Assembly (NCBI GenBank): GCA_018066245.1
Contig: JAGHRT010000054.1
Coordinates: 1 to 60,914, forward strand
Direction of reading: 5' to 3'
DNA length: 60,914 nucleotides
Source: Candidatus Equimonas faecalis
GTDB taxonomy: Bacteria; Bacteroidota; Bacteroidia; Bacteroidales; Bacteroidaceae
The translations under genes and the position numbers were made by a program. Positions within the stretch are counted from its first letter, which is position 1. Each line of letters begins with the position of its first letter. The notes beneath the pieces are model-generated. The model searched no databases. It was given only the letters and a program-made list of their open reading frames with translations, and was not told where the DNA came from. This document shows, piece after piece, positions 6,288 through 15,231 of this stretch.

Positions 6288-8324
6288 TTATTGCGCCTCG
6301 GCTTGTGCATTTCGGTAGGTTTCGAGGCCTTCCTTCAGCCATTTGGTGTAGGCGGGCACGTCCTCGTTGTAGGAGCGGGGCGGGGCTATGACGTGGCCGT
6401 CGTTGTCGAGGATGAAGTAGTAGGGCTGTGCGTTGCAGCCGAACTTGGAGCGTTGCAGGTAGCTCCAGCGGTCTCCGATGGTGCGGAGGCGCACTTCGTT
6501 GCCCTGCTCCGTGACGGTGAGGGTCTGGGGCAGGGGGGTCTTCTCATCGACGTAGAGCGAGATGAGTACGTAGTCCTTCATCAGCATGTCGCGCACGGCG
6601 GCATCATGCCAGACGGCGAGCTCCATCTTCCTGCAATTGACGCAACCGTGGCCGGTGAAGTCGAGCATGACGGGCTTGCCGGTCTGACGGGCGTAGGCCA
6701 TGCCCTGCTCATAGTCGCGGAAGGGGGCTTCCACCTTGTTCTGGTCGAGATTGAAGTCCTGAGTGGACATCGGGGGGGCGAAGGCGCTGCAAGCCTTGCA
6801 GGGTGCGCCCCAAAGGCCGGGCACCATGTAGATGGCGAAGGCGATGGAGGCCAGGCCGATGAAGAACTTGGTGACGGTGGTGTGCCGTTCGTCCTCGTCG
6901 TCGTGCGGGAACTTGACGATGCCCCACAGGTAGAGGCCGAGGCAGCCGAAGAGGGCTATCCACAGGGCGAGGAAGGTCTCGCGGTCGAGGAGGTGCCAGC
7001 CGTAGGCGAGGTCGGCCACGCTGAAGAACTTCAGGGCGAAGGCCAGCTCGATGAAGCCGAGGGTTACCTTGACGGTGTTCATCCATGAGCCTCCGCGCGA
7101 GGTTTTGCTCAGGAGGGCGGGGAACATGGCGAAGAGGGTGAAGGGGAGGGCGAGGGCCAGCGCGAAGCCGAACATGCCTATGGTGGGGGCCAGCATACCG
7201 CCGCCGCCGGTGCTGACTTCTACGAGGAGGAAGCCGATGATGGGGCCGGTGCAGGAGAAGCTCACCAGGGTGAGCGTGAAGGCCATGAGGAAGATGGCCA
7301 TGAGGCCGCTGGCTTTTTCGGCCTTGCCGTCCACGGCGTTGCTCCAGCTGCTGGGCAGGGTGATTTCGAAGCCGCCGAGGAAGGAGGCGCCGAAGGCTAC
7401 GAGCATGAGGAAGAAAAGGATGTTGAACACGGCGTTGGTGCTCAGGTCGTTCAGGGCTGAGGCGCCGAACAGGGCGGTAACGATGAGGCCGAGGGCTACG
7501 TAGATGACGACGATGCTGATGCCGTAGATGACGGCGTCGCGTATGCCTTTCGCCTTGTCGCCGCTACGCTTGAGGAAGAAGCTCACGGTCATGGGGATGA
7601 TGGGCCATACGCAGGGCGTGATGAGGGCTACGAGGCCGCCCAGTATGCCGAGGAGGAAAATCATCCAGAGGCTTTGGCCGGCGGCGTTCTCGGCGATGTC
7701 GTATTGTTTCAGTTCGCTGATGCTGCTTTCCCACCAGCCTGCGGTGTCGCCGTCGCCCTGGATGAGGGCTGCTGCTGCGAGGCTGTCGGCCGGGGCTGTC
7801 TGGGCGGTGTCGGCGGGCTGGACGGGTTCTTCTGCCGGGGCTTCGGGCTCTTCTGCCGTGGCGGCTGCTGCGCTCTTGTCGGGGCCGTCGGTGCCCTTGA
7901 GCTTGCAGCTGACGTCGGTGGGGGGCAGGCAGTTTTCGTCGTTGCAGGCCGAGAACTGGAGGTAGCCTTCCATTTCGTAGTTTTTCTCGGTGAGTTCGAT
8001 GCGCTGGACGAACTGTGCCTTGCCTTCGAAGAACTGTATTTCCTGGCCGAACATTTCGTCGTAGGCTTTCTTGATGCCCGGGCCGTCCTTCAGGGCTCCC
8101 TTGGGCTTGGCTCCCTTGAGTTTGTCGGTACCGAAGATGGCGGGATTGGGGCCGTCGCCTCCGACGTGGCAGCCATAGACGTGCCAGCCTTTGTCGGCGG
8201 TGCCGTTGAAGATGATGTCGATTTCGGTGGGGCTCACGCGCTTGTAGCTGACCGTGAAATGTACCTGGGCCACTGCTGCGAGGGCGCAGAGGGCGAGTGT
8301 GAATATGAGAGTGAGTCGTTTCAT
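6288..8324 (-). CDS. DsbD-like thiol:disulfide interchange protein
   Basis: Moves reducing power from cytoplasmic thioredoxin across the inner membrane. The 678-residue protein has a signal peptide (MKRLTLIFTLALCALAAVAQ), an N-terminal immunoglobulin-like domain with a Cys pair (SACNDENCLPPTD), a linker rich in A, E and P (about 165-205), eight or so membrane helices with the paired Cys sites TPCVWPIIP and SFSCTGPI, and a C-terminal thioredoxin domain with CVNC at 561-564. This is the full alpha-beta-gamma DsbD layout. It has its own promoter at 8380-8350. Partners are probably periplasmic disulfide isomerases or cytochrome c maturation proteins; none is adjacent. Confidence 0.9.
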   Translation of the reverse strand: MKRLTLIFTLALCALAAVAQVHFTVSYKRVSPTEIDIIFNGTADKGWHVYGCHVGGDGPNPAIFGTDKLKGAKPKGALKDGPGIKKAYDEMFGQEIQFFEGKAQFVQRIELTEKNYEMEGYLQFSACNDENCLPPTDVSCKLKGTDGPDKSAAAATAEEPEAPAEEPVQPADTAQTAPADSLAAAALIQGDGDTAGWWESSISELKQYDIAENAAGQSLWMIFLLGILGGLVALITPCVWPIIPMTVSFFLKRSGDKAKGIRDAVIYGISIVVIYVALGLIVTALFGASALNDLSTNAVFNILFFLMLVAFGASFLGGFEITLPSSWSNAVDGKAEKASGLMAIFLMAFTLTLVSFSCTGPIIGFLLVEVSTGGGGMLAPTIGMFGFALALALPFTLFAMFPALLSKTSRGGSWMNTVKVTLGFIELAFALKFFSVADLAYGWHLLDRETFLALWIALFGCLGLYLWGIVKFPHDDEDERHTTVTKFFIGLASIAFAIYMVPGLWGAPCKACSAFAPPMSTQDFNLDQNKVEAPFRDYEQGMAYARQTGKPVMLDFTGHGCVNCRKMELAVWHDAAVRDMLMKDYVLISLYVDEKTPLPQTLTVTEQGNEVRLRTIGDRWSYLQRSKFGCNAQPYYFILDNDGHVIAPPRSYNEDVPAYTKWLKEGLETYRNAQAEAQ

Positions 8325-8349
8325 AGTCGGGGTATGACGTTTCGGGATG

Positions 8350-8380
8350 CAAAGTTACGATTTTCAGCGGAAAGGGCAAA
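8350..8380 (-). promoter_or_regulatory. promoter of the DsbD-like gene
   Basis: Minus strand TTTG (8380-8377), a 19-base spacer and TAACTTTG (8357-8350). The leader to the ATG at 8324 is about 20 bases. Confidence 0.85.
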
Positions 8381-8420
8381 ATTCTGGGCTGATAATTTTG
8401 TTTTTCGCAGGCTGGGCTTT

Positions 8421-8507
8421 TTCTGTCGGCGGACTGGTTTTTTCTGTCGTACAGGAGGGTTTTCCCTGTCGTATAGGAGAGTTTTTCCTGCCGTAGGGGG
8501 GCGGTCA
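8421..8507. repeat. 22-bp-type intergenic repeat locus 3
   Basis: Four units read on the plus strand start at 8423 (CTGTCGGCGGACTGG), 8444 (CTGTCGTACAGGAGG), 8466 (CTGTCGTATAGGAGA) and 8488 (CTGCCGTAGGGGG). Spacings are 21, 22 and 22 bases. The last unit runs into the stop codon of the dus gene. Confidence 0.85.
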
Positions 8508-9575
8508 GGCCTGTGTGCTGACCAGGGGGCGGCACTCCTCCAGAATGTGGAAGAGCTCGTCGAGGCTTTCGGCTCGGAGCATGGCTATGCGCGTCTGCCG
8601 GAAGTTGGGGAGGCCCTTGAAGAGGGGCGAGGCGGCGAGGTGGCGGCGCACGTGGAGGATGCCCCGGTATTCGGCGTTGTCCTTGCCCTGCCGGTCCACG
8701 AGGCGTATGCTCTCGGTGGCCTGGAACTTGAGCACGTCGAGTTTCCAGTCGGGCGAGAGGAATGGATGCGGGCTGATGCCCTGAAGGGCTTTGGGGCAGG
8801 GCGGAATCTGTCCGGCGGAAGCGTCGTCCCGGGGGATTTCGGCGAATATCCAGGGCCGTCCGAAGGTGGCCCGGCCTATCATCACGGCATCCACGCCGTA
8901 GCGCTCGAAGGCCGTCCGGCAGGCTTCGGCTGAATCGATGTCGCCGTTGCCGACGACGGGTATATGGATGCGGGGGTTCTGGCGGACGCGGGCTATGGGC
9001 TCCCAGCAGGCCTGTCCGGTGTACATCTGGGCCCGGGTGCGTCCGTGCAGGGTGAGGGCGCTGATGCCCTGGTCCTGCAGGCGCTCGGCCAGCGTTTCGA
9101 TGAGGTAGGGCTGGCCGGCGGCGGGCGCGGTCCAGTCCAGGCGCGTCTTCACCGTTACGGGCACGCGGTTGCCCACCCTTTCGACCACGGCTCGTGTAAT
9201 CCGGCACATCAGGTCGGGCTGCTGGAGCAGGCCTGCGCCGGCTCCCTTGCCGGCCACCCGCTTCACGGGGCAGCCGAAGTTAAGGTCGATCACGTCGGGC
9301 GCAGCCTCGGCCAGCACGATTTCGGCGGCTTCGGCCACGGAGCCTGCGTCGCGTCCGTAAATCTGTATGGCCACGGGCCGCTCTTCCTGGCACACGCGCA
9401 GCTTCTGCAGCGACTTGTTCACCATTCTCACAAGGGCATCGGCCGCTACGAACTCGCTATACACCATTGCCGCCCCCATGCGCCGGCACAGCAGGCGGAA
9501 GCCGATGTCGGTAACGTCCTCCATCGGCGCCAGAAGCACGGGGCTCGGCCCCAGGTCAAGCTTGCCTATCAGCAT
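8505..9575 (-). CDS. dus: tRNA-dihydrouridine synthase
   Basis: FMN enzyme reducing uridines in the tRNA D-loop. The 356-residue protein starts with an FMN-barrel signature (LAPMEDVTDIGFR). The catalytic Cys lies in NLNFGCPVKR-type sequence (DLNFGCPVKRVAGKGAGAGL), followed by HGRTRAQMYTG and GNGDIDS. Which uridine it modifies cannot be told; DusB-like is the most usual in Bacteroidota. Its ATG overlaps the end of the CPBP protease gene by 7 bases, making it the third gene of ribF-CPBP-dus. Confidence 0.92.
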   Translation of the reverse strand: MLIGKLDLGPSPVLLAPMEDVTDIGFRLLCRRMGAAMVYSEFVAADALVRMVNKSLQKLRVCQEERPVAIQIYGRDAGSVAEAAEIVLAEAAPDVIDLNFGCPVKRVAGKGAGAGLLQQPDLMCRITRAVVERVGNRVPVTVKTRLDWTAPAAGQPYLIETLAERLQDQGISALTLHGRTRAQMYTGQACWEPIARVRQNPRIHIPVVGNGDIDSAEACRTAFERYGVDAVMIGRATFGRPWIFAEIPRDDASAGQIPPCPKALQGISPHPFLSPDWKLDVLKFQATESIRLVDRQGKDNAEYRGILHVRRHLAASPLFKGLPNFRQTRIAMLRAESLDELFHILEECRPLVSTQA

Positions 9576-10312
9576 TCCTTACGGCAGGGTTTGCTCGTCA
9601 GCCACCACACGAGGCCGAAGCCTGCGATGAGCAGCGGCAGGCCTGCGGCGATGTGGGCCGTCAGGCTCCAGCTTTTCGTCCAGTCGGCGCTGCCGGGCAC
9701 GTACATAAGGCCAATGGCCAGCGAGTTGTTGAAGATGTGGGCCGGCAGGCAGAGAGAGAGGTTGCCCGTGCGGATGAACAGTGCGCCCAGGGCGATGCCG
9801 CCCACTATGGCAGGCACCATCTGTGCGGGGTCTATGTGGATGACGCCGAACAGTGCGGCGCTCACCGCCACGGCCACCCAGGGCTTCATGCCGCCTGCTA
9901 CGAGGTGGCGCAGTATGCCGTCGCGGAACACGACTTCCTCGGTCAGCGGGCCTACCACGCAGATGGCCAGCACGCACAAGGGGTCGGAGCGCATGGCGTT
10001 GAGCCTGGCTTCCATCCCGAGGTCGTTGAGGTTGAAGGGTTCTGTGAGCAGGCTCATGCCGAATATCACTCCGAACACCGCAAGCAGGGCTACGCCCACT
10101 TCGTGGCTTTTCCATGAGGAGCAGGGCTGCCATGCGCTTTCGCGGCCTGCCAGCCGGCACAGCCAGAGCAGGGCCACGATGGCGAGGCTGGCGGCAAACA
10201 GGCCGCGCCCTGCCGCCAGGGCATTTTCCTGTAGGCCGAGGACTTGCAGCACGATGCCGGAGATGGCTTGGATGCCTAAGAAGATGAGGAATACTTTAAG
10301 GGCTTTTTTCAT
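9569..10312 (-). CDS. CPBP family intramembrane metalloprotease
   Basis: A 247-residue multi-helix membrane protein starting MKKALKVFLIFLG. The ATG at 10312 is chosen because it overlaps the ribF stop as ATGA; the open frame extends further but reads a proline/arginine-rich ribF shadow. The CAAX-protease/bacteriocin-processing (CPBP) motifs are present: LTEEVVFRDGIL (motif 1, EExxxR), FGVIHID (motif 2 His) and LPAHIFNN (motif 3). It is probably a glutamic-type intramembrane peptidase; the substrate is unknown. Confidence 0.87.
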   Translation of the reverse strand: MKKALKVFLIFLGIQAISGIVLQVLGLQENALAAGRGLFAASLAIVALLWLCRLAGRESAWQPCSSWKSHEVGVALLAVFGVIFGMSLLTEPFNLNDLGMEARLNAMRSDPLCVLAICVVGPLTEEVVFRDGILRHLVAGGMKPWVAVAVSAALFGVIHIDPAQMVPAIVGGIALGALFIRTGNLSLCLPAHIFNNSLAIGLMYVPGSADWTKSWSLTAHIAAGLPLLIAGFGLVWWLTSKPCRKEC

Positions 10313-11136
10313 AGTTGTGCTATGTCGTTTTGGATTTGTAGGCGAAGGGAATCGATGTCGGGGAACTGCCGCTCGCTTCTCAGCCGCCGCTGCAGGCTGA
10401 CGCTGAGAGGCTGGCCGTAGAGGTTGCCCTCGAAGCCGGGGACGTGTACTTCCACGGTAACGTCCGTACCGTTCTGCAGCGTGGGGCGGCGGCCCACGTT
10501 GATGAGGCAGGGGCCCAGCGTACACGCACCGGCATATACGCCCGTCCGGGGCAGGGCCTGCTGCGTGCTGAGGTTGGCCGTGGGAAAGCCAATGGTAGAA
10601 CCGACGTGGCGGCCGTGTACGACGGTGCCCGTCAGTCGGTAGGGGCGGCCCAGGAGGTCGTTGGCCTCGGCCAGACGGCCCTCGGCGAGAGCCTGGCGTA
10701 TGGCCGTGCTGCTCACGCCTGCCAGCGGCTCGGCTCGGTGCAGTTCTATGCCCAGGCTCCGGGCATCGCGCCGGTAGTCGTCGCCCTCCTGCGGATGGCC
10801 GAAGCGGTGGTCATAGCCCAGGAGGAGCAACTCCGCGCCCCGTTCTTCTTTCAGCAGGCGCATGAAGCCGTAGGCGCTGAGGCGGGCCAGGGCGGGGGTG
10901 AAGGGCATCACTTCCACGCCGTCGGCCAGTTCGGCCAGCAGGGCTCGTTTTTCCTCCACGGTGCAGAGGGCGGGCGGCTCGGCTCGTCCCACCACGCCGG
11001 CGGGGTGGCGGTCGAAGGTCAGGGCGAGGGTGCGCAGCCCCTTCCGCCGCGCCCACTCGCCCAACTGGCTGAGGAGGAAGCGGTGGCCGCGGTGTACACC
11101 GTCGAAGGTGCCTATGGTGATGGCTGTCCCTGTCAT
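10309..11136 (-). CDS. ribF: bifunctional riboflavin kinase / FAD synthetase
   Basis: Converts riboflavin to FMN and then FAD. The N-terminal adenylyltransferase has IGTFDGVHRGHRFLL (HxGH type) and GVSSTAIRQALAEG; the C-terminal flavokinase domain has GRHVGSTIGFPTANL and GVYAG. At 275 residues it is slightly shorter than the usual 300-310. It heads a coupled set: its TGA overlaps the next ATG. FMN is the cofactor of the Dus encoded two genes on, which may be why they travel together. Confidence 0.95.
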   Translation of the reverse strand: MTGTAITIGTFDGVHRGHRFLLSQLGEWARRKGLRTLALTFDRHPAGVVGRAEPPALCTVEEKRALLAELADGVEVMPFTPALARLSAYGFMRLLKEERGAELLLLGYDHRFGHPQEGDDYRRDARSLGIELHRAEPLAGVSSTAIRQALAEGRLAEANDLLGRPYRLTGTVVHGRHVGSTIGFPTANLSTQQALPRTGVYAGACTLGPCLINVGRRPTLQNGTDVTVEVHVPGFEGNLYGQPLSVSLQRRLRSERQFPDIDSLRLQIQNDIAQL

Positions 11137-11148
11137 GCTGATGATTGT

Positions 11149-11253
11149 CCTGTAGGCTGGTGGTTTTTAGTCCGCCGATGGTTTTTCCTGCCGTATAGGA
11201 TGATTTTCCCTGTCCTATACGCCGGTTTACGCTGCCCCGTAGAGGGGTGCGGG
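11149..11253. repeat. 22-bp-type intergenic repeat locus 4
   Basis: Plus-strand units start at 11149 (CCTGTAGGCTGG and T-run), about 11170 (AGTCCGCCGATGG and T-run), 11188 (CTGCCGTATAGGATG), 11210 (CTGTCCTATACGCC) and 11232 (CTGCCCCGTAGAGG). The last three starts are 22 bases apart. It fills the 124-bp gap between the U32 gene and ribF. Confidence 0.8.
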
Positions 11254-11260
11254 CCGTCGG

Positions 11261-12517
11261 CTATTGGGGTGCGGCTTGTGCCTGCTCCGCCGTGGGCTTG
11301 ACCAGATAGACTTTGTCGCCCGGGCGGACTTTTTCCGGCACGCGCACGGCGGCAAATTCGCCGCGCAGGGCCTCGGTGTCGGGGCCGTCGGTGTGGATTT
11401 CGTCGGCGGTGAGATAGAGCGCACCGGTGGTGGGGCCGATAATCAGGAGGCGGTCGCCCTGATGAATGTCGGCGGCTTCCACCTTCATCTCGCCCACGCC
11501 CAGTTTGCTGTAGTACTTCGTGATTTTGCCCACGTACTGCTTCTTCTCCGTGGCGGAGGAGCCGTAGTGCGGGGTCCACTCGCCCAGACGCTGACCCAGG
11601 TAGTAGCCGTTCCAGAAGCCACGGTTGAACACGCTGGCCAGGCGGCGGTCCCACTCGTCCTTGCGCTCCTCCGTGAAAGTCCCCTCCTGGATGGCACGCA
11701 GGGCCTCCTTGTAGCAACTGACGGTGGTCAGCACGTACTCGGCAGAGCGGGCTCGGCCCTCAATCTTGAAGACGCTGACGCCGGCCTCTACGATTTCGTC
11801 GAGGAACCTAATGGTCTTGAGGTCTTTCGGCGACATGATGTACTTGTTATCTACGAGGAGTTCGGTGTCGCTCTCATAGTCCTTCACGCTATACCCACGG
11901 CGGCACACCTGCATACAGCTGCCTCGGTTGGCTGAGCCGCCGAGGTTGTGCAGGCTCAGGTAGCACTTTCCGCTTACTGCCATGCAGAGTGCGCCGTGGC
12001 AGAACATTTCGATGCGCACGGGGCGGCCCGACGGTCCGCAGATGCCCTCGCGCTCGATGGCGTCGTGGATTTCGCGCACCTGCCGGAGGTTGAGCTCGCG
12101 GGCCAGCACGGCCACGTCGGCATACTGGGCGTAGAAGCGCAGGGCTTCGGCGTTGCTGATGTTGAGCTGGGTGGAGAGGTGTACCTCCTGCCCTATCTGG
12201 CGGCAGTAGCTGAGCACGGCCACGTCGGCGGCTATGACGGCGCTGATGCCGGCGGCCTTGGCGGCATCGCAAATCTGCCGCATGAGAGGCAGCTCGGAGC
12301 CGTAGATGATCGTGTTCACGGTGAGGTACGACTTCACGCCGGCCTCGGCGCATCGGGCGGCGATGTCGTGGAGGTCGTCCAGCGTGAAGTGGGTGGCGGA
12401 GTGTGCTCTCATGTTGAGCTGCTCTACGCCAAAGTATATGCTGTCGGCTCCGGCTTTCAGGGCGGCGGCGAGACATTCGCGGCTGCCTACGGGAGCCATC
12501 ACTTCAAGGCTTTGCAT
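11261..12517 (-). CDS. U32 family protein, TrhP/YegQ-like tRNA hydroxylation factor
   Basis: A 418-residue member of the U32 family. It starts LEVMAPVGSRECLAAALKAGADSIYFG, with a TIM-barrel-like N-terminal half. A cysteine-rich block (MFCHGALCMAVSGKCYLS, then GSCMQVCRR) would bind an iron-sulfur cluster, and a C-terminal beta-barrel region follows at about 335-410. In other bacteria TrhP/YegQ is needed for prephenate-dependent 5-hydroxyuridine at tRNA position 34; older annotations say peptidase or collagenase. Assignment to TrhP rather than another U32 branch rests on length and the single Cys cluster. It overlaps the upstream hexosaminidase by 14 bases. Confidence 0.82.
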   Translation of the reverse strand: MQSLEVMAPVGSRECLAAALKAGADSIYFGVEQLNMRAHSATHFTLDDLHDIAARCAEAGVKSYLTVNTIIYGSELPLMRQICDAAKAAGISAVIAADVAVLSYCRQIGQEVHLSTQLNISNAEALRFYAQYADVAVLARELNLRQVREIHDAIEREGICGPSGRPVRIEMFCHGALCMAVSGKCYLSLHNLGGSANRGSCMQVCRRGYSVKDYESDTELLVDNKYIMSPKDLKTIRFLDEIVEAGVSVFKIEGRARSAEYVLTTVSCYKEALRAIQEGTFTEERKDEWDRRLASVFNRGFWNGYYLGQRLGEWTPHYGSSATEKKQYVGKITKYYSKLGVGEMKVEAADIHQGDRLLIIGPTTGALYLTADEIHTDGPDTEALRGEFAAVRVPEKVRPGDKVYLVKPTAEQAQAAPQ

Positions 12518-14405
12518 CGGGCGTAACGGTAAGGGGGAGTGAGCGGTGGCCGGGGCTGGCCACGGTTATGGCGCGGAGGGTCTGCCCTTCGGCAAGGCTG
12601 ACGGGCGCCGTATATAATAAGGAGTGTTCGTGGGGCAGGGAGCCGTCCAGCGTGTAGCGGACTTCTGCGCCTTCCACGGGGGAGAGCAGGGTGTAGAGGC
12701 CGCCTTCCGAGGCGCAGCGGGGCTCCGGCACGCGGTAGTGTACGTCCATACAGTCCAGGCGGCGGAACTGCCGTTCGAGGGCCTTTTGGAAGCGGGGCCA
12801 GGAGCGGTCGGCTTTTTTGCACCAGGCCACTTCGCTGACGGCCAGCAGGCGGGGGAAGGTGAGGTAGTCGATGTAGGCTTCGCTTCGGTTTTCGGCGAGA
12901 GGCTCGAACTCGGGCAGGCCTACGCCGTGTATGAACAGGTCGCTCCACACGCAGGCTTGCAGTCCGATGCAGGCGCTTTCGGGGCTGTAGTCCTCGCAGG
13001 GCATGGCATAGACCTTTTCCAGCGGGATGGGGCTGCGCCATGTGGCGGCGGGCACCTCCCCCGGCGTCGCGCACTCGGGGAAGTCGAGGTAGAGGTAGGC
13101 GTTGGGCGAGAGCAGAACCTTATGCCCCATTTCCTTAATCTTGAGGGAGTCGCCCATAGCCCCCGACCAGACGGTGGCCACCACCTGATGGTCCACCTTG
13201 CCGCGCTCCACGATTTCCTGCCACCCCACGGCGGTGCGGCCTTTCGCGGCGAGGTAGCCGGCCATCTGGCCGGTAAGCCAGCCTTGCAGCTGGCTGGCCT
13301 TTTCCAGTCCCTGGCGGCGCATCAGGGCCTGGCAGTCGGGGCAGGCTTCCCAGCGGGTGTATTTGGCTTCGTCGCCGCCGATGTTTACGTAGCGGCAGGG
13401 GAAGAGGTCGCACACCTCGTCCAGCACGTCGCGGAGGAACTGCAGGCTGGCGGGCTTGCCCACGCAGAGCAACTCGGGGCTGATGGAGTGGCGCGTCTGG
13501 AGGACTTGCTGCTCGCCGGTACACGACAGCCAGGGGTAGGCCACCACGGCGCTGAGGATGTGGGCGGGAAATTCCACTTCGGGCACGATTTCCACGCCGC
13601 GCAGCTGGGCGTAGCGGATGAGGTCCTGCATTTCCTGCTGCGTGTAGTACCCGCCAAGGCGGCTTTCCTCAGGTCCGGCGAAGGCTCCCTGCTGGGTGAG
13701 GCGGGGGTACTTCTTGATTTCCAGGCGCCAGCCGCTGTCGTCGATGAGGTGAAGCTGGAGGCGGTTCAGCTTGTAGTGGGCCATGCAGTCGATGTAGTGG
13801 CGCAGGTAGCTCAGGTCGTGGAAGTAGCGGGCCACGTCGAGCATGAGGCCGCGCCAGGGCCGCTGCGGGGCATCGCACACGGTGGCGCAGGGGGCCGTCC
13901 ACTGCCGCCCGTCGGTCATCCTCTTGTGGAGCCGCGCGTCCATCGCTTCGGGCGGCAGAAGCTGCAGCAGGGTCTGCACGCCGTAGAAAGCGCCGGCGGG
14001 GTCGGCGGCTTCTATGGTGGCTCGTTGCGGCGTGATGCTGAGGCGGTAGCCTTCCCGGGGCAGGCCTTCCGTGAGGAACAGGCCGATGGCCGTGCGCTTG
14101 CGGAGCTTCATGCGCTGGAAGGCTTTGGCCTCGGCGGCTTGCAGGGTGAGGGTAAGCCCCGTGGAGGGTTCGAGGCGGTCGCGCAGGTAGGCGGCTAACT
14201 CGGCCAGGCGTGCGTCGTGGCACACCACGGTGCCTGCGTCCAGCACCCACTCGCCCTGACCCCACGCCACGCTCTGCGGCTGGGGCACGAGGCTTGGCTC
14301 TGCCGCCGAGATATTGAGGCTGAGCAGGGCGCACACCATATATAATATATACGCGCGTAGGGAAGTCGGGAGATGGGGCTGTCGGGAAGTGCTGTGGTGT
14401 ATCAT
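12504..14405 (-). CDS. GH20 beta-N-acetylhexosaminidase
   Basis: Removes terminal N-acetylglucosamine or N-acetylgalactosamine from glycans. The 633-residue protein has an N-terminal hydrophobic segment (residues 19-34, probably exported), a GH20b-type domain at about 40-180, and the catalytic barrel. The acid/base pair is D345-E346 in NIGGDEAKYTRWEAC; the upstream motif is EVEFPAH. A small C-terminal domain of chitobiase type (about 555-630, VRYTLDGSLP) follows. An alternative start is Met23. It may act with the EndoF1-like enzyme at 49 kb on host or dietary glycans, though the genes are far apart. Confidence 0.93.
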   Translation of the reverse strand: MIHHSTSRQPHLPTSLRAYILYMVCALLSLNISAAEPSLVPQPQSVAWGQGEWVLDAGTVVCHDARLAELAAYLRDRLEPSTGLTLTLQAAEAKAFQRMKLRKRTAIGLFLTEGLPREGYRLSITPQRATIEAADPAGAFYGVQTLLQLLPPEAMDARLHKRMTDGRQWTAPCATVCDAPQRPWRGLMLDVARYFHDLSYLRHYIDCMAHYKLNRLQLHLIDDSGWRLEIKKYPRLTQQGAFAGPEESRLGGYYTQQEMQDLIRYAQLRGVEIVPEVEFPAHILSAVVAYPWLSCTGEQQVLQTRHSISPELLCVGKPASLQFLRDVLDEVCDLFPCRYVNIGGDEAKYTRWEACPDCQALMRRQGLEKASQLQGWLTGQMAGYLAAKGRTAVGWQEIVERGKVDHQVVATVWSGAMGDSLKIKEMGHKVLLSPNAYLYLDFPECATPGEVPAATWRSPIPLEKVYAMPCEDYSPESACIGLQACVWSDLFIHGVGLPEFEPLAENRSEAYIDYLTFPRLLAVSEVAWCKKADRSWPRFQKALERQFRRLDCMDVHYRVPEPRCASEGGLYTLLSPVEGAEVRYTLDGSLPHEHSLLYTAPVSLAEGQTLRAITVASPGHRSLPLTVTPDAKP

Positions 14406-14445
14406 GCCGTAGGGATTGTAGGGGGTGGTTTGCAGAGGCGCTATC

Positions 14446-14524
14446 CTGTCGTATAGGATGCTTTTTCCTGCCGTATAGGACGGTGCAGCCTGCCGTATAG
14501 GATGGATTTTCCTATCGGCGGACT
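14446..14524. repeat. 22-bp-type intergenic repeat locus 5
   Basis: Four units on the plus strand start at 14446, 14468, 14490 (all B-type, CTGYCGTATAGGAY) and 14512 (A-type, CTATCGGCGGACTA), every start exactly 22 bases from the last. This is the cleanest copy of the periodicity. It lies in the presumed leader of the hexosaminidase gene. Confidence 0.9.
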
Positions 14525-14584
14525 AAGGAGGCACAGCCGCCGCCCGCTGCGGCGGATAGGCGGGCGTGCAGCGATTTCTCCCCG

Positions 14585-14622
14585 CAAAATTACGAATAAA
14601 AGGGCGAAAATTCGTAACTTTG
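14585..14622. promoter_or_regulatory. divergent -7 elements for the hexosaminidase and sigma factor genes
   Basis: TAATTTTG on the minus strand (14592-14585) points to the hexosaminidase, and TAACTTTG on the plus strand (14615-14622) to the sigma factor. Both match TAnnTTTG. Neither has a good TTTG 19-21 bases upstream, so strength is uncertain and one could be decoration. Placing the sigma transcript start near 14629 argues for the translation start at 14699. Confidence 0.5.
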
Positions 14623-14698
14623 TAGCGAAAAAGTGAAAAAAAGCAGGCCAAAGGTGAAACTTTTGGCCACTTCGTCCGTCATATATATAGAAAGCACG

Positions 14699-15184
14699 AT
14701 GAAAGAGTTAGACTTCCGCACGGAACTGCTGCCGCAGAAAAACCGCCTCTACCGCCTCGCCATGGGCATCCTGCTCGACTCGGCAGAAGCCGAGGATACG
14801 GTGGAAGACACCCTGCTCCGCGCATGGGAGGAAAGCCGGAAGCCCGATGCAGCCCCCATCCAGAACCTGCCCGCCTACCTCACCACCGTGTGCCGCCGCC
14901 TCGCCCTCGACCGCGCCCAGCGCCTGCAGGCACAGGCCGCACCCCTCGACGAAGCACCCGACCTGCCCGACGAATCCGAACCTAACCCGCAGGACGAAAC
15001 CTACCGCCGCGTAGTGGCACTCATACACCAGCTGCGCGAACCCCAACGCTCCTGCCTCCTCCTGCGCGACGTGGAAGGACTTTCCTATCAGGAAATTGCC
15101 GCCGCCCTTGCGCTCACCGAGGCCCAAGTAAAGACAAACATACACCGAGGCCGGCAGCGCGTGCGCGAAGCCTTCCAGAGCTGA
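14699..15184 (+). CDS. ECF-type RNA polymerase sigma factor
   Basis: A 161-residue sigma-70 family protein. Region 2 covers about 10-80 (LYRLAMGILLDSAEAEDTVE, then AYLTTVCRRLALDRAQ); region 4 covers about 105-160 (LREPQRSCLLLRDVEGLSYQ, EIAAALALTEAQVKTNIHRG). A 22-residue upstream extension from 14633 is possible, but it would begin within a few bases of the predicted transcript start and lacks sigma similarity. The next gene is a single-TM protein, probably its anti-sigma factor. Target genes are unknown. Confidence 0.9.
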   Translation: MKELDFRTELLPQKNRLYRLAMGILLDSAEAEDTVEDTLLRAWEESRKPDAAPIQNLPAYLTTVCRRLALDRAQRLQAQAAPLDEAPDLPDESEPNPQDETYRRVVALIHQLREPQRSCLLLRDVEGLSYQEIAAALALTEAQVKTNIHRGRQRVREAFQS

Positions 15185-15231
15185 GGGCCGCCATTCACTC
15201 CTATCGTTTACCTCTTAACAGAAATTGACCC

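Noticed and set aside
9569-10525. 318-residue version of the CPBP protease
   Set aside because: The extra N-terminus is ribF read in another frame (Pro/Arg/Gln-rich); the ATG at 10312 overlaps the ribF stop and begins with a membrane helix.
14404-14524. Repeat arrays considered as CRISPR
   Set aside because: Units are contiguous with 21-22 base pitch, have no unique spacers of constant length, are scattered over 12 loci and have no cas genes.
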